Positions 48,373-57,633 are shown, numbered from the stretch's first letter. The stretch: 64,000 bases of DNA from CAVQWT01 sp963810815 (GCA_963810815.1 CAWEPB010000003.1:248001-312000); one strand, 5' to 3'. The notes: generated from the sequence alone by a model not told the origin. Numbers and translations are program-made.

Positions 48373-50805
48373 TCAGAACTCCATCTGGTACTTGGGCGAA
48401 ACCGCGACGAGGTACACCGCCATGCGCACGCGGTCGAGCAGCTGGGTTTGCGTCGGGGTGACCGAAACGGTGACCGAGTTCACTGCCTTGAGGATCGCGT
48501 CGCGCTGGTATTTCGGCAGCGGCGCGCGCAGCACGACCGCCGCGACGTAGTCGACCAGCGTTTCCGGCGTCGTCGCGAAGCCCTTCATCGCGGCCCAGTT
48601 GAACTTGGTGCCGACCGCGCCGGCGACCGACGTGTCGGGGTTCGGCCCGCAGATGCTGAGGCCTGCGTCGCAGGAGGTGCTGTAGATGAGGCTGTACAGG
48701 TTGTTGGCGCGCGCGAAGTACGTCGTCGCGTCGAGGATGCCGAACTGCGGGCCCGCGAGGCTGGTGCCGGGCACGACGAAGTCCGCCGGGTAGTAGTTGA
48801 ACACCGTCGGCGACGTGTAGACGTCCTGACCCATGGCCCGTGCCGGGCCGATCAGCGCGACACCGTCGCTGGTGCCGCCGAGTGCGCGCACCAGCCCGGT
48901 CAGGTACGTCACGGGCTCCTTGAGCTTGCCGAAGGTCCCGACCACCGGGTTGCGGGGGGCGCGCGCTTCGGGATCGAGGACGATTGCGCGAACCACCGCC
49001 TTCATGTCGCCGCGCACGCCGGCGCCGTTGTTGTTGAACACCGCGGTGATGCGCGACACGTAGGCTGGCGACGGGTTGCTGGACACCAGGTGCTGGATCA
49101 GCTGCTTGCTGATGAACGGGCCGACGTTCGGGTTGTTGAAGATGACCCCGAGGGCTTCGCGCAGATCCGTGTCGGCGCTGCGCCCGCCCGGCATCACGTA
49201 GCCGAGGATGTTCTTGGTGCCGACGTCGTGGTAGTTCGTCGGCGACTCGATCGGCATCATGTTGAACGCGTAGTTGATCGGCGCGTTCCAGCGTGCGGAC
49301 TGGCCGGCGAGCGGCCAGTAGGTCCAGCCCGTGAACACCTTCGACAGTTCGACGATGTCGTCCTGGTCGTAGGTCGGGATCGGGTTGCCGCCCGCGTCGA
49401 GCAGCAGCGTGCCGTCCGCCTTGAGCTCGTAGAGGCCGACCGCGAACAGCTGCAGGATCTCCCGCGCGTAGTTCTCGTTCGGCTGCTGCCCGGTCGTCGG
49501 ATTCGCCTTGGCGTTGTTCACCATGTCGAGATAGTTCCCCATGAACGAATTCACGGACACGCGGAACATCACGTCGTAGAAGTTGCCGAACGCGTAGTCG
49601 ATCAGCAACTGCTGGTAGTCGCGGTTGGCGTAGGCGATGTCGTCCTGAGCGGCCGAGGTCACCCAGATCTGCGACATCGCCCAGGCCACGCGCTGGCGCA
49701 GCTGGTCCGGCGCGGTCAGCGCGTTGCGCAGGAAGAGGCGCTGGACGGCGAACTGCGAGTACAGGTCGCGCGGGCAGTTGGTGCCGAAGAGCGCTGCGTC
49801 GGCAGGGCCGCCGGCCGTCAGCGGGCTCGTGCAGTTCGCCGGCTGCGTTTGCGGCTGGAACGCAAACACCGGGAAGTTCGTCTTCGGCAGGTTGAGCTGC
49901 TCGTCGAGGTACGCGGTGATCCCCATCGTCTGGACGCGCCCGATCTCGGTCGGGGTCGGGCCGAACGAGACCTGCTGCAGGAAGCGCGCCGCTTCGAGCG
50001 TGCCGTCGGTGACGGCGCCCTTGCCGAAGTACAGCGGCCGGTCGCCGGCGGTGCCGAAGATGAAGTACGCCTGGGCGTTGCCGTCGCGGTTGGTCGAGAC
50101 GTACCACTGGCCGTTGCGGAAGATGCCGAGGTCGGCCGTTCCGTCGCCGTTGTAGTCGAACGCGATCGGGATGTCGCTCGCGCCGCCGCCGAACCAGTAC
50201 ACCTTGTCCGCGACGCCGTTGCGCGCGGTCGAGCCGTACCAGACGCCGTTGCGGTAGATGAGCAGGTCCGGCGAGCCGTCGCCGTTGACGTCGCCGAGCA
50301 GCGGGACGTCGCCGGCGACGCCGCCGAAGTTGTACACGTCGGTCACGAGCCCGTCGCCGGTGCGGCTGACGAGCCAGAGGCCGTTACGGTAGACGATGAG
50401 GTCGTCCTTGCCGTCGCCGTCCATGTCGGCGATCAGCGGCTTGTCGCCGACGCCGCCGAAGTAGACGATCCGGTCGTAGGCGCCGTCGCGGGACGAGTCG
50501 AGGTACCAGACCCCGCTGTTGAACACGATCGGGTGGCGCGCCCCGCTGCCGGTGAGGTCGCCGAGCATCCCGACGTCGCCGGGAAGGCCGAATGTCAGCT
50601 TGAGGTCGGCGGCCATGTCGAAGTTGCCGTCGACGAAGAAGCGGCTGTTGCCGGTCCGATAGACCCCGACGGCCGCCTGCATGGCCTGGGCCGCGACGTC
50701 GGCGGCGCCGGCGGCGCATGCCGTCGCGACGGCGACGGCGCCGAGCGCATGCGCAACGCGGCGATACGCGGACTGCTTGACGACCTGATGAGAAGGCTGC
50801 GACAT
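48373..50805 (-). CDS. DUF1800 family protein with N-terminal FG-GAP/VCBS-like repeats
   Basis: An 810-residue exported protein. A signal sequence runs to about residue 40 (YRRVAHALGAVAVATACAAG). Four or five repeats follow (about 70-260), each with a variant of VWYxSxxRDG and a calcium-type loop such as DMDGDGKDDLIVYR, DVNGDGSPDLLIYR and DYNGDGTADLGIFR, i.e. an FG-GAP/VCBS beta-propeller. From about 270 comes the DUF1800 core: ARFLQQVSFGPTPTEIGRVQ, NENYAREILQLFAVGLYELK, VFTGWTYW, FNNPNVGPFISKQLIQHLVS. ATG at 50805 has GAGGG about six bases upstream. The propeller-DUF1800 fusion suggests a surface or envelope role with ligand binding; biochemistry unknown. Confidence 0.88.
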   Translation of the reverse strand: MSQPSHQVVKQSAYRRVAHALGAVAVATACAAGAADVAAQAMQAAVGVYRTGNSRFFVDGNFDMAADLKLTFGLPGDVGMLGDLTGSGARHPIVFNSGVWYLDSSRDGAYDRIVYFGGVGDKPLIADMDGDGKDDLIVYRNGLWLVSRTGDGLVTDVYNFGGVAGDVPLLGDVNGDGSPDLLIYRNGVWYGSTARNGVADKVYWFGGGASDIPIAFDYNGDGTADLGIFRNGQWYVSTNRDGNAQAYFIFGTAGDRPLYFGKGAVTDGTLEAARFLQQVSFGPTPTEIGRVQTMGITAYLDEQLNLPKTNFPVFAFQPQTQPANCTSPLTAGGPADAALFGTNCPRDLYSQFAVQRLFLRNALTAPDQLRQRVAWAMSQIWVTSAAQDDIAYANRDYQQLLIDYAFGNFYDVMFRVSVNSFMGNYLDMVNNAKANPTTGQQPNENYAREILQLFAVGLYELKADGTLLLDAGGNPIPTYDQDDIVELSKVFTGWTYWPLAGQSARWNAPINYAFNMMPIESPTNYHDVGTKNILGYVMPGGRSADTDLREALGVIFNNPNVGPFISKQLIQHLVSSNPSPAYVSRITAVFNNNGAGVRGDMKAVVRAIVLDPEARAPRNPVVGTFGKLKEPVTYLTGLVRALGGTSDGVALIGPARAMGQDVYTSPTVFNYYPADFVVPGTSLAGPQFGILDATTYFARANNLYSLIYSTSCDAGLSICGPNPDTSVAGAVGTKFNWAAMKGFATTPETLVDYVAAVVLRAPLPKYQRDAILKAVNSVTVSVTPTQTQLLDRVRMAVYLVAVSPKYQMEF

Positions 50806-50835
50806 GGATACCCTCGTCTTTCCTGTTGCTCCGGT

Positions 50836-50869
50836 CCGTTGCGCGTCGGCGCAACGGGCTTCTTTTTTT
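50836..50869 (+). terminator. Terminator-like hairpin in the leader of the DUF1800 gene
   Basis: CCGTTGCGC (50836-50844) pairs with GCGCAACGG (50849-50857) and is followed by GCTTCTTTTTTT on the plus strand. No plus-strand gene ends here. In the opposite direction it forms an A-rich-flanked hairpin in the DUF1800 mRNA leader, about 30 bases before the ATG. Confidence 0.65.
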
Positions 50870-51312
50870 CGGCGCCTCCCTGCGAGGCTCCATGCGCGCA
50901 CCGAACCGACGATTCGGCCGCGGACAATCCGGGATGGGACCGTTCGCGGCCGACAGTTCGAGTCCTTATGACACGCGCATATGCAGGCTGCATGACGGTC
51001 GCATAATTTGCAACCCCGCACCACGCGCTTCCATGCCCGGGGCATACTCCCGAGCGGCATTTCAACCCGCGCCGCCAACCCCGGCAGTTGACCCCAGGAT
51101 GGCCCGTGTCGGCTACAAGCATCCTGCTTGCGCTCCCGCTGTGTGAGCGCACACTATCTCGAAACTCCTCTTAAAACCGGGAAGTCCTGGACGAGGGACA
51201 ACAGGACCGCTCGCGACGCTTCCGATCGGCGGCTGACAAGCAACTCCCATGCCGGCACCGACAGCCGGTCGGGGAAGCGTGCGACGCCGATGGCGCGCGA
51301 CCCGACGAACGG
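50870..51312. other. Intergenic region upstream of the DUF1800-DUF1501 operon
   Basis: About 440 bases without a supportable gene. It should hold the promoter of the DUF1800 gene. Small dyads are seen (ATGCA-GGC-TGCAT near 50988, GTGTG-AGCG-CACAC near 51140), but none is a clear known operator. Confidence 0.5.
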
Positions 51313-52269
51313 TCAGGCCTTCGACCGCGCCCGTTTCGCCCGCGGATGGGCCTGATCGTAGGCCTTCGCGAGGTACTGAAAGTCGAGGTGGGTGTACACC
51401 TGCGTGCTGGCGATGCTGGCGTGCCCGAGCAGCTCCTGGACCGCGCGCAGGTCGCCCGACGACTGCAGCACGTGCGACGCGAACGAGTGCCGCAGCATGT
51501 GCGGGTGGACGTGGCAGGGAAGTCCCTGCTTCACCGCCCACTCGGCGAAGCGGCGCTGGATCGCGCGCCGCGAAATCCGCCGACCCGCGCGGCCGACGAA
51601 CACCGCGCGGCCGTCGACGCCGCCGATCGACGCGCGCCCGACCAGCCACGCGCGCAGCGCGTCGCGCGCGGGACCGCCCACGGGGACGATGCGCTCCTTC
51701 GCTCCCTTGCCGAGCACGCGCACCTCGCCGCGCTCGAGGTCCAGCCGTTCGAGGTCGAGGCCGGCGAGCTCGGCGAGGCGCAGGCCGGACGAGTACGCGA
51801 GTTCGAGCAGCGCGCGGTCGCGCCGGTCGAACAGCTCGTCGCCGGCGATCGTCACCAGCCTCACCGCCTCGTCGGGGGAAAGCGCCGACGGCAACCGCTT
51901 CGTCGCCTTGGGCGGACGCAGCCCGGCGCAGGGGTTCTCGGCGAGTCGGCCATCGCGTTCGATCGCGAAGCGGTAGAACGCGCGCCACGACGACAGCATG
52001 CGCGCGAGGCTGCGACCGCCCAGGCCGCCGCCGTGCAGCGTGGCGAGGTGTCGCCGCACGTCTCCCGCGGTCAGCGCGAGGAGATCGGTTTCGCCCGCCG
52101 CCCGCGCCAGCGTGCCGACATCGCCGACGTAGGCGGTCCGGGTGGTCGCGGGACGGGTGGCGAGGTGCCGCTCGAACGATGCGAGGTGCGCGGCGTTGGC
52201 GGGCAGGAGCGCCGCGGGTGCCGCGGCGGGGCGGGGCGCCGGCGCGCTGCGACGGGGTGCGGCGGCCAT
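51313..52269 (-). CDS. xerC: Tyrosine recombinase XerC
   Basis: A 318-residue site-specific recombinase resolving chromosome dimers at dif. The catalytic set is intact: Arg164 (YSSGLRLAEL), Lys188 (LGKGAKER), His257 and Arg260 (HPHMLRHSFASH), His283 (LGHASIASTQ) and Tyr292 (VYTHLD). The N-terminal SAM-like domain follows about 22 Ala/Pro-rich residues, so the true start may be slightly later than the ATG at 52269. Located after dapF-DUF484, an order conserved in proteobacteria (dapF-yigA-xerC). Confidence 0.95.
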   Translation of the reverse strand: MAAAPRRSAPAPRPAAAPAALLPANAAHLASFERHLATRPATTRTAYVGDVGTLARAAGETDLLALTAGDVRRHLATLHGGGLGGRSLARMLSSWRAFYRFAIERDGRLAENPCAGLRPPKATKRLPSALSPDEAVRLVTIAGDELFDRRDRALLELAYSSGLRLAELAGLDLERLDLERGEVRVLGKGAKERIVPVGGPARDALRAWLVGRASIGGVDGRAVFVGRAGRRISRRAIQRRFAEWAVKQGLPCHVHPHMLRHSFASHVLQSSGDLRAVQELLGHASIASTQVYTHLDFQYLAKAYDQAHPRAKRARSKA

Positions 52270-52292
52270 CGCGTCGGCGTCGCCGCTGCGGC

Positions 52293-52973
52293 CTAAGCCG
52301 GCGGGAGATACCGCGACGTGGCGACGCTGGCGAGCTCGGCGAGGCGGGTGAGATAGACGGTGCCCATGCCCGCGTAGAACCGGCGCGGGTCCTCGCTCGC
52401 GAGGCCCAGCAGTCCGAAGGTGTGCGCCGTCCGCAGGGGCAGGAAGGCGAAGGACGCGGCGGCTTCGCCGCCATCGAACCAGTCGCGCGATTCGAACGGC
52501 GCATCCGGTCCGCAGTACGGGGCCCCGAGCGCGTTCGCGTACTCGCGCAGTTCGTACGACGTCGCCGCGAGCTCGGGCAGGTACGACTGCTCGGGCACCT
52601 TGCCCCACAGCCGGCACGCGACCAGCGGCACGCCGAAATCCTCCTTCAGGCTGTGGTAGAGGACGGCAAGCGATGTCTCGAGATCGGGCGCCGCGAACAG
52701 CGCGAGGGTCGACCGATGCACCTTCTCGCTGATCGTGTCGTTCTCGCCGCCGAAGCGGATGAGCTCGCGCAACCGGGTCTCGATCTCGTGGTTCTTCTCG
52801 CGCAGCGTCACGATCTGGCGCTCGGCGATCGGGATCGCATGGCCGCCGTGCGGGTGGGGAACGAAGATCTCGGCGACGACGTCGGCGTAGTCCTCGAAGA
52901 ATCCTGGATTCGCCTTCAGCCAATCCGCGACCGCCCCTGCATCCATGCGCATTTCCTGTCGTTGGTCCGTCAT
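52293..52973 (-). CDS. DUF484 family protein (YigA-like)
   Basis: A 226-residue GAF-like cytoplasmic protein with VADWLKANPGFFEDYADVVA at the start, then a coiled coil (AERQIVTLREKNHEIETRLR) and a sensor-like domain ending ELASVATSRYLPPA. Found between dapF and xerC in many proteobacteria; no function established. The ATG at 52973 overlaps the dapF stop as ATGA, so the MTDQRQEMRM lead is kept; starts at 52952 or 52946 are possible. Confidence 0.9.
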   Translation of the reverse strand: MTDQRQEMRMDAGAVADWLKANPGFFEDYADVVAEIFVPHPHGGHAIPIAERQIVTLREKNHEIETRLRELIRFGGENDTISEKVHRSTLALFAAPDLETSLAVLYHSLKEDFGVPLVACRLWGKVPEQSYLPELAATSYELREYANALGAPYCGPDAPFESRDWFDGGEAAASFAFLPLRTAHTFGLLGLASEDPRRFYAGMGTVYLTRLAELASVATSRYLPPA

Positions 52974-53821
52974 GGCCCTGCGGGCGCCGGTGGCTCCCAC
53001 TCGCCTTCGTACACGGTCGCAGCCGGTCCGGTCATGTAGACCGGCGCTCCCGCTCCAGCCCAGGCGATCGAAAGCGCGCCGCCGCGCGTCTCGACCCGCA
53101 CCGGCGAGTCCGCGAGACCCAGGGCGATCGCCGTCACCGCCGCCGCACAGGCCCCCGACCCGCAGGCGAGCGTTTCGCCCGTACCGCGTTCGTGGACCCG
53201 CAGCCGAATGGTAGCGCGATCGACGACCTGCATGTAGCCCGCGTTGACCCGCTGCGGGAAGCGCGGGTGCCGTTCGATCGCCGGCCCCTGCGTGGCGACC
53301 GGCGCTGCGTCGACGTCGGCGACCACCTGCACCGCGTGCGGATTGCCCATCGACAGCGCGGTCAGTTCCACCGGCACGCCGGCCACGTCGATCGTCTGCA
53401 CGAGGTCGTCGCGGTCCGAAACGAACGGCACGTCGGCGGGGGCGAAGCGCGGCACGCCCATGTCGACGGTGACTTCGCCGTCGGCGCGCAGCGCCGGCTC
53501 GATGATGCCGCCCGCCGTCTCGACCCGGATCCTGTCCCGGGTCGTGAGGCCCCGGTCGCGGACGAACCGGACGAAACAGCGAGCGCCGTTGCCGCACTGC
53601 TCGACCTCGCCGCCGTCGGCGTTGTAGATCCGGTACCGAAAATCCGCGTCGGGGCGCGTGGGCCGCTCGACGACCAGCACCTGGTCGCAGCCCACGCCGA
53701 AGTGGCGGTCGGCGAGCGCGCGCAACTGCGCCGGCGTCAGCTCGACGCGCTGCGAGACGCCATCGAAGACGACGAAGTCGTTGCCGAGCCCGTGCATCTT
53801 GGTGAACTTCAGGCGCGCCAT
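52970..53821 (-). CDS. dapF: Diaminopimelate epimerase
   Basis: A 283-residue PLP-independent epimerase turning LL-DAP into meso-DAP for peptidoglycan and lysine. The two catalytic cysteines are Cys76 (EQCGNGARC) and Cys220 (LACGSGACA). N-terminal FTKMHGLGNDFVVFD is standard. ATG at 53821 sits behind GGGAGGGACG, a strong ribosome site. Overlaps the DUF484 gene by four bases. Confidence 0.97.
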   Translation of the reverse strand: MARLKFTKMHGLGNDFVVFDGVSQRVELTPAQLRALADRHFGVGCDQVLVVERPTRPDADFRYRIYNADGGEVEQCGNGARCFVRFVRDRGLTTRDRIRVETAGGIIEPALRADGEVTVDMGVPRFAPADVPFVSDRDDLVQTIDVAGVPVELTALSMGNPHAVQVVADVDAAPVATQGPAIERHPRFPQRVNAGYMQVVDRATIRLRVHERGTGETLACGSGACAAAVTAIALGLADSPVRVETRGGALSIAWAGAGAPVYMTGPAATVYEGEWEPPAPAGP

Positions 53822-53892
53822 CGTCCCTCCCGTTCCGGCGGCGACCGGCCGGCGCCGCACGGCGGCGCGATCCGGGCGGCGTCCGCCTGCAC

Positions 53893-54987
53893 TCAGACGT
53901 TGAACCGGAAATGCACGACGTCGCCGTCGTGCATCACGTAGTCCTTGCCCTCGAGGCGCATCTTCCCCGCTTCCTTGGCGCCGTGCTCGCCCTTGCAGGC
54001 GATGAAGTCGGCGTACGCCGTGACCTCGGCGCGGATGAACCCCTTCTCGAAGTCGGTGTGGATCACCCCGGCCGCCTGCGGCGCCGTGTCGCCCACGTGG
54101 ATCGTCCAGGCGCGCACCTCCTTCGGACCGACGGTGAAGTACGTCTGCAGTCCCAGGAGCCGGTAGCCGGCATGGATGACGCGGTCGAGCCCCGGTTCGT
54201 CGAGCCCCAGGTCCGCCAGGAACACCGCCTTGTCGTCGCCGTCCAGGTCGGCGATCTCGGCTTCCAGCGCCGCGCTGACCGCGACCACCGGGGCGCCCTC
54301 GGCCGCGGCGTGCTTCTCGACCGCCGCGAGCATCGGGTTGTCGTGAAAGCCGCCTTCGGCGACGTTGGCGACGTACATCGTCGGCTTCATCGTGAGCAGG
54401 AAGAAAGGCTTCAGCACCTCCCTTTCCTCGGCGTAGAGGTCCGCCGTGCGGGCCGGGCGCCCCTGGTCCAGGACCACCTGCACCTTGTCCAGCGCCGCGA
54501 CGATCCGCTGCGCCTCCTTGTCGCCGCCGGCGCGCGCGACCTTCTGGTATTTCGAGAGCTGCTTGTCGACGGCGGCGAGGTCCGCCAGCGCGAGCTCGGT
54601 GTTGATCGTCTCGATGTCGGAGACCGGGTCGACCTTGCCCGCGACGTGCACGACGTTCTCGTCGACGAAGCAGCGCACGACATGCGCGATCGCATCGGTC
54701 TCGCGGATGTTGGCCAGGAACTGGTTGCCGAGGCCCTCGCCCTTCGACGCGCCCGCGACGAGTCCCGCGATGTCGACGAACTCCACCGTCGCCGGCATCA
54801 CCCGTTCGGGCTTCGCGATCGCGGCGAGCGCGGCCAGGCGCGGATCGGGCACCTCGACGATGCCGACGTTGGGCTCGATGGTGCAGAAGGGATAGTTCTC
54901 GGCAGCGATGCCGGCCTTCGTCAGCGCGTTGAAGAGGGTGGACTTGCCGACGTTGGGCAGGCCGACGATGCCGCACTTGAGGCTCAT
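53893..54987 (-). CDS. ychF: Redox-regulated ribosome-binding ATPase YchF
   Basis: A 364-residue OBG-like P-loop protein that prefers ATP. G1 is GLPNVGKS (9-16), G3 FVDIAGLV, and the NKxD equivalent is altered as usual in this family (VANVAEGGF). The C-terminal TGS domain contains AWTIHVGDTAPQAAGVIHTD and FIRAEVTAYADF. Binds ribosomes and modulates stress responses. The ATG overlaps the pth stop by four bases, the common pth-ychF pair. Confidence 0.97.
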   Translation of the reverse strand: MSLKCGIVGLPNVGKSTLFNALTKAGIAAENYPFCTIEPNVGIVEVPDPRLAALAAIAKPERVMPATVEFVDIAGLVAGASKGEGLGNQFLANIRETDAIAHVVRCFVDENVVHVAGKVDPVSDIETINTELALADLAAVDKQLSKYQKVARAGGDKEAQRIVAALDKVQVVLDQGRPARTADLYAEEREVLKPFFLLTMKPTMYVANVAEGGFHDNPMLAAVEKHAAAEGAPVVAVSAALEAEIADLDGDDKAVFLADLGLDEPGLDRVIHAGYRLLGLQTYFTVGPKEVRAWTIHVGDTAPQAAGVIHTDFEKGFIRAEVTAYADFIACKGEHGAKEAGKMRLEGKDYVMHDGDVVHFRFNV

Positions 54988-55574
54988 GGTTTCGCTTTCG
55001 TATGGAGGTCGAGCATCGCTCGCTCGTAGTCGCCTGCGGCGAGGTCGGGCCAGGCGTCGAGCGCGCGGTCCAGCGCGCCCTCGAGCGCGCGCCGCTCGTC
55101 GGCGCGCGGGGGCTGCAGCACATAGTCGGCGACGTCCTGCTGCGGAACGGCCGAGTCGCGCGGGTGCCCGATGCCGAGCCGCAGTCGCCAGAAGTCGGCG
55201 GTGCCCGTCTGCGCCCGGATGTCCTTGAGGCCGTTGTGCCCGGCCACGCCGCCCCCGAACTTGAGCTTGACCTCGCCGGGCGGCAGGTCGAGTTCGTCAT
55301 GGACGACCAGGATCGCGGCCGGCTCGATCGCGTAGAACCGCGCCAGGGCGGCGACGGTGCGCCCCGACAGGTTCATGTACGTCGCCGGCTTGGCCAGCCG
55401 CAGGTCGGGGCCCGCCTTCGCGACGTCGCCGTGGAACTTGGCCTCGCGGGCCAGCGCGACGCCGAGCCGGGCCGCCAGCGCGTCGACGTACCACCACCCG
55501 GCGTTGTGCCGCGTGGCGGAGTACTCGCGCCCCGGATTGCCGAGGCCGACGACGAGTCGCGGAGGGGTCGGCAT
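54984..55574 (-). CDS. pth: Peptidyl-tRNA hydrolase
   Basis: A 196-residue enzyme freeing tRNA from peptidyl-tRNA dropped by ribosomes. Catalytic His23 in TRHNAGWW, with VVGLGNPGREY, KPATYMNLSG, VVHDELDLPPGEVKLKFGGGVAGHNGLKDI and LRLGIGHP all conserved. Start ATG at 55574 is chosen because a longer frame (to 55607) would run into the rplY terminator hairpin at 55605-55636. Confidence 0.97.
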   Translation of the reverse strand: MPTPPRLVVGLGNPGREYSATRHNAGWWYVDALAARLGVALAREAKFHGDVAKAGPDLRLAKPATYMNLSGRTVAALARFYAIEPAAILVVHDELDLPPGEVKLKFGGGVAGHNGLKDIRAQTGTADFWRLRLGIGHPRDSAVPQQDVADYVLQPPRADERRALEGALDRALDAWPDLAAGDYERAMLDLHTKAKP

Positions 55575-55604
55575 GATCGTCTGCCGCCGCATCGACCGGC
55601 GCAA

Positions 55605-55636
55605 CAAAAAGGCCCGCCGGAAACGGGGCGGGCCTT
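55605..55636 (-). terminator. Intrinsic terminator after rplY
   Basis: On the minus strand AAGGCCCGCC-CCGTTTCC-GGCGGGCCTT is followed by TTTG, 26 bases past the rplY stop at 55662. It lies between rplY and pth and probably reduces read-through. Confidence 0.88.
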
Positions 55637-55661
55637 CGCGCCGGAAGACGCCGGCGAAGGC

Positions 55662-56345
55662 TTACTTCTTCTTGTCGTCCTTGCCGCCTTCCTTCTTCTC
55701 GGCCGCCTTGGCTTCGGCGGGCTTCGCTTCCGCCGCCGGGGCTCCCTCGACGGCGGCCGCGGCCTCCTCGGTCTCGGCGTGCGCCTTCGGGATCATGCCC
55801 AGCGCGACCACCGGGTCCTTGCCGTGGGTCAGCGGCGACACGCCGGCCGGCAGCTTGAGCTGCGACACGTGGATCGACTTGCCGGCCTCGAGCGTCGACA
55901 GGTCGACCTCGATGAACTCCGGGAGGTCCTTCGGCAGGCAGGTGATGTCGAGTTCGGTCGCGATGTGGCTGACGATCGCGCCGGCGAGCTTCACGGCGGG
56001 CGATTCCTCTGCATTGACGAAGTGCAGCGGCACCTTCATGTGGATCTTCTTGTTCTCGTCGATGCGCTGGAAGTCGACGTGCAGGATCTCGTTCTTGAAC
56101 GGATGCATCTGGACGTCGCGCAGCAGCACCTTGGTCGCGGCGCCGTCGAGCTTCATCGTCAGGATCGACGCGTGGAACGCTTCGTTGCGCAGCGCATGGA
56201 ACAGCGCGTTGTGGTCGAGCTCGATCGGCTGCGGAGCGGCGCTCCCGCCGTAGACGATGCCGGGGGCCTTGCCGGTGCGGCGCATGCGGCGGCTGGCGCC
56301 GCGGCCTTCGGTGGTACGGACGAAGGCGGTGAATTCGAATTGCAT
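55662..56345 (-). CDS. rplY: 50S ribosomal protein L25/general stress protein Ctc
   Basis: A 227-residue long-form L25. The N-terminal 5S-rRNA-binding domain (FVRTTEGRGASRRMRRTGKAPGIVYGG, about 8-34) is followed by the TL5/CTC C-terminal domain (about 100-190, KVPLHFVNAEESPAVKLAGA). The last 40 residues are a low-complexity Ala/Glu/Lys tail ending GGKDDKKK. Located between prs and pth, the standard order. Confidence 0.96.
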   Translation of the reverse strand: MQFEFTAFVRTTEGRGASRRMRRTGKAPGIVYGGSAAPQPIELDHNALFHALRNEAFHASILTMKLDGAATKVLLRDVQMHPFKNEILHVDFQRIDENKKIHMKVPLHFVNAEESPAVKLAGAIVSHIATELDITCLPKDLPEFIEVDLSTLEAGKSIHVSQLKLPAGVSPLTHGKDPVVALGMIPKAHAETEEAAAAVEGAPAAEAKPAEAKAAEKKEGGKDDKKK

Positions 56346-56527
56346 GGTGCGACTCCTCGTGTCTGCGGCCTTCCCTTCGCGGGCCCCTCGCCGATGCGGG
56401 ATCGGGTCGGGCCGGACAGGTCGTCCGCGGTTGGCGACAGCCCGACCGCAGTGGCGGCCGGGGAAAGCCTTGAATTATAACCCGAAATCGTCGCCGCCCG
56501 CCAGCCGCCCGGCGGGGCGCGCGGGCG

Positions 56528-57478
56528 CTACTCGGTGAACAGCGACGAGACCGACTCCTCGTTGGAGACTCGGGTCATCGTCTCGGCGAGGAGCTGCGCG
56601 CAGGAAAGCTGGCGGATCCGGTCGCAGGCCTTCGCCTCGGGCGTCAGCGGAATCGTGTCGGTGACGACGATCTCGTCGAGCTCGCTGTCGGCGATGCGCG
56701 CGACGGCGCCGCCGGACAGCACCGGGTGCGTGCAGTACGCGATGACCTTCACCGCGCCGTGCTCCTTGAGCGCCGACGCCGCCTTGCACAGCGTGTTCGC
56801 CGTGTCGACGATGTCGTCCATGATCACGCAGGTGCGCCCCGACACGTCGCCGATGATGTTCATCACCTCGGAGACGTTCGCGCGGGGACGCCGCTTGTCG
56901 ATGATCGCGAGTTCCGAGTCGAGCCGCTTGGCGATCGCCCGGGCGCGTACCACGCCGCCGACGTCCGGCGAGACGACGAGCAGGTTGTCGTAGTTCTGCT
57001 TCCACAGGTCGCCGAGCAGGATCGGCGTCGCGTAGATGTTGTCGACGGGGATGTTGAAGAAGCCCTGGATCTGGTCGGCGTGCAGGTCCATCACCATCAC
57101 GCGCTGCACGCCCACCGACGTGAGCATGTCGGCGATGACCTTCGCGGTGATCGGCACCCGCGCCGAACGCGGCCGCCGGTCCTGGCGCGCGTAGCCGAAG
57201 TAGGGGATGCAGGCGGTGATGCGGGCCGCCGACGCGCGCTTCAGCGCATCGACCATCACCATGATCTCCATCAGGTTGTCGTTCGTCGGCGCGCAGGTCG
57301 ACTGCAGGACGAACACGTCGCGACCGCGGACGTTCTCGAGCAGCTCGACCATCACCTCGCCGTCGGAAAACCGCCCGACGACGGCGCGACCGAGGCTGAT
57401 GTTGAGGTGACGGCACACCGCCTCGGCCAACTTCGGGTTGGCGTTGCCGGTGAAGATGCGCATCCGTTCGAAGGCCAT
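56528..57478 (-). CDS. prs: Ribose-phosphate pyrophosphokinase
   Basis: A 316-residue enzyme making PRPP from ribose-5-phosphate and ATP. Hallmarks: IFTGNANPKLAEAVCRHLN, GRFSDGEVMVELLENVRGRDVF, VMVDALKRASAARITACIPYFGYARQDRRPRS (flexible ATP loop), DLHADQIQGFF, and the PRPP-binding CVIMDDIVDTANTL. Length is standard. PRPP feeds TrpD and nucleotide synthesis. It follows a tRNA-Gln gene on the same strand. Confidence 0.97.
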   Translation of the reverse strand: MAFERMRIFTGNANPKLAEAVCRHLNISLGRAVVGRFSDGEVMVELLENVRGRDVFVLQSTCAPTNDNLMEIMVMVDALKRASAARITACIPYFGYARQDRRPRSARVPITAKVIADMLTSVGVQRVMVMDLHADQIQGFFNIPVDNIYATPILLGDLWKQNYDNLLVVSPDVGGVVRARAIAKRLDSELAIIDKRRPRANVSEVMNIIGDVSGRTCVIMDDIVDTANTLCKAASALKEHGAVKVIAYCTHPVLSGGAVARIADSELDEIVVTDTIPLTPEAKACDRIRQLSCAQLLAETMTRVSNEESVSSLFTE

Positions 57479-57556
57479 GGCGGGGAAGGCTAGCTCGGAA
57501 ACGGAGCGGGCAGGCCGCCGGCGTCAAGGCGGGCGGCAGGCTGCTCGTCGAAACAA

Positions 57557-57633
57557 TGGCTGGGGAGGAAGGATTCGAACCCTCGAATGCCGGAATCAAA
57601 ATCCGGTGCCTTAACCAACTTGGCGACTCCCCA
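57557..57633 (-). tRNA. tRNA-Gln (UUG anticodon)
   Basis: On the minus strand a complete cloverleaf: acceptor TGGGGAG pairs with CTCCCCA, anticodon loop TTTTGAT with anticodon TTG, T-arm with GGTTCGAATCC, and CCA encoded at 57559-57557 after discriminator G. The T at the first acceptor position is the unusual U1 expected for tRNA-Gln. Confidence 0.97.

Noticed and set aside
48250..51006. A 918-codon plus-strand open frame opposite the DUF1800 gene
   Set aside because: Arg/Val/Ala/Glu-rich antisense frame, no domain, while the minus strand has clear repeats and a DUF1800 core.
51130..51155. GTGTG-AGCG-CACAC dyad as a regulator site
   Set aside because: Only five-base arms and no match to CRP/FNR-type spacing; could be chance.
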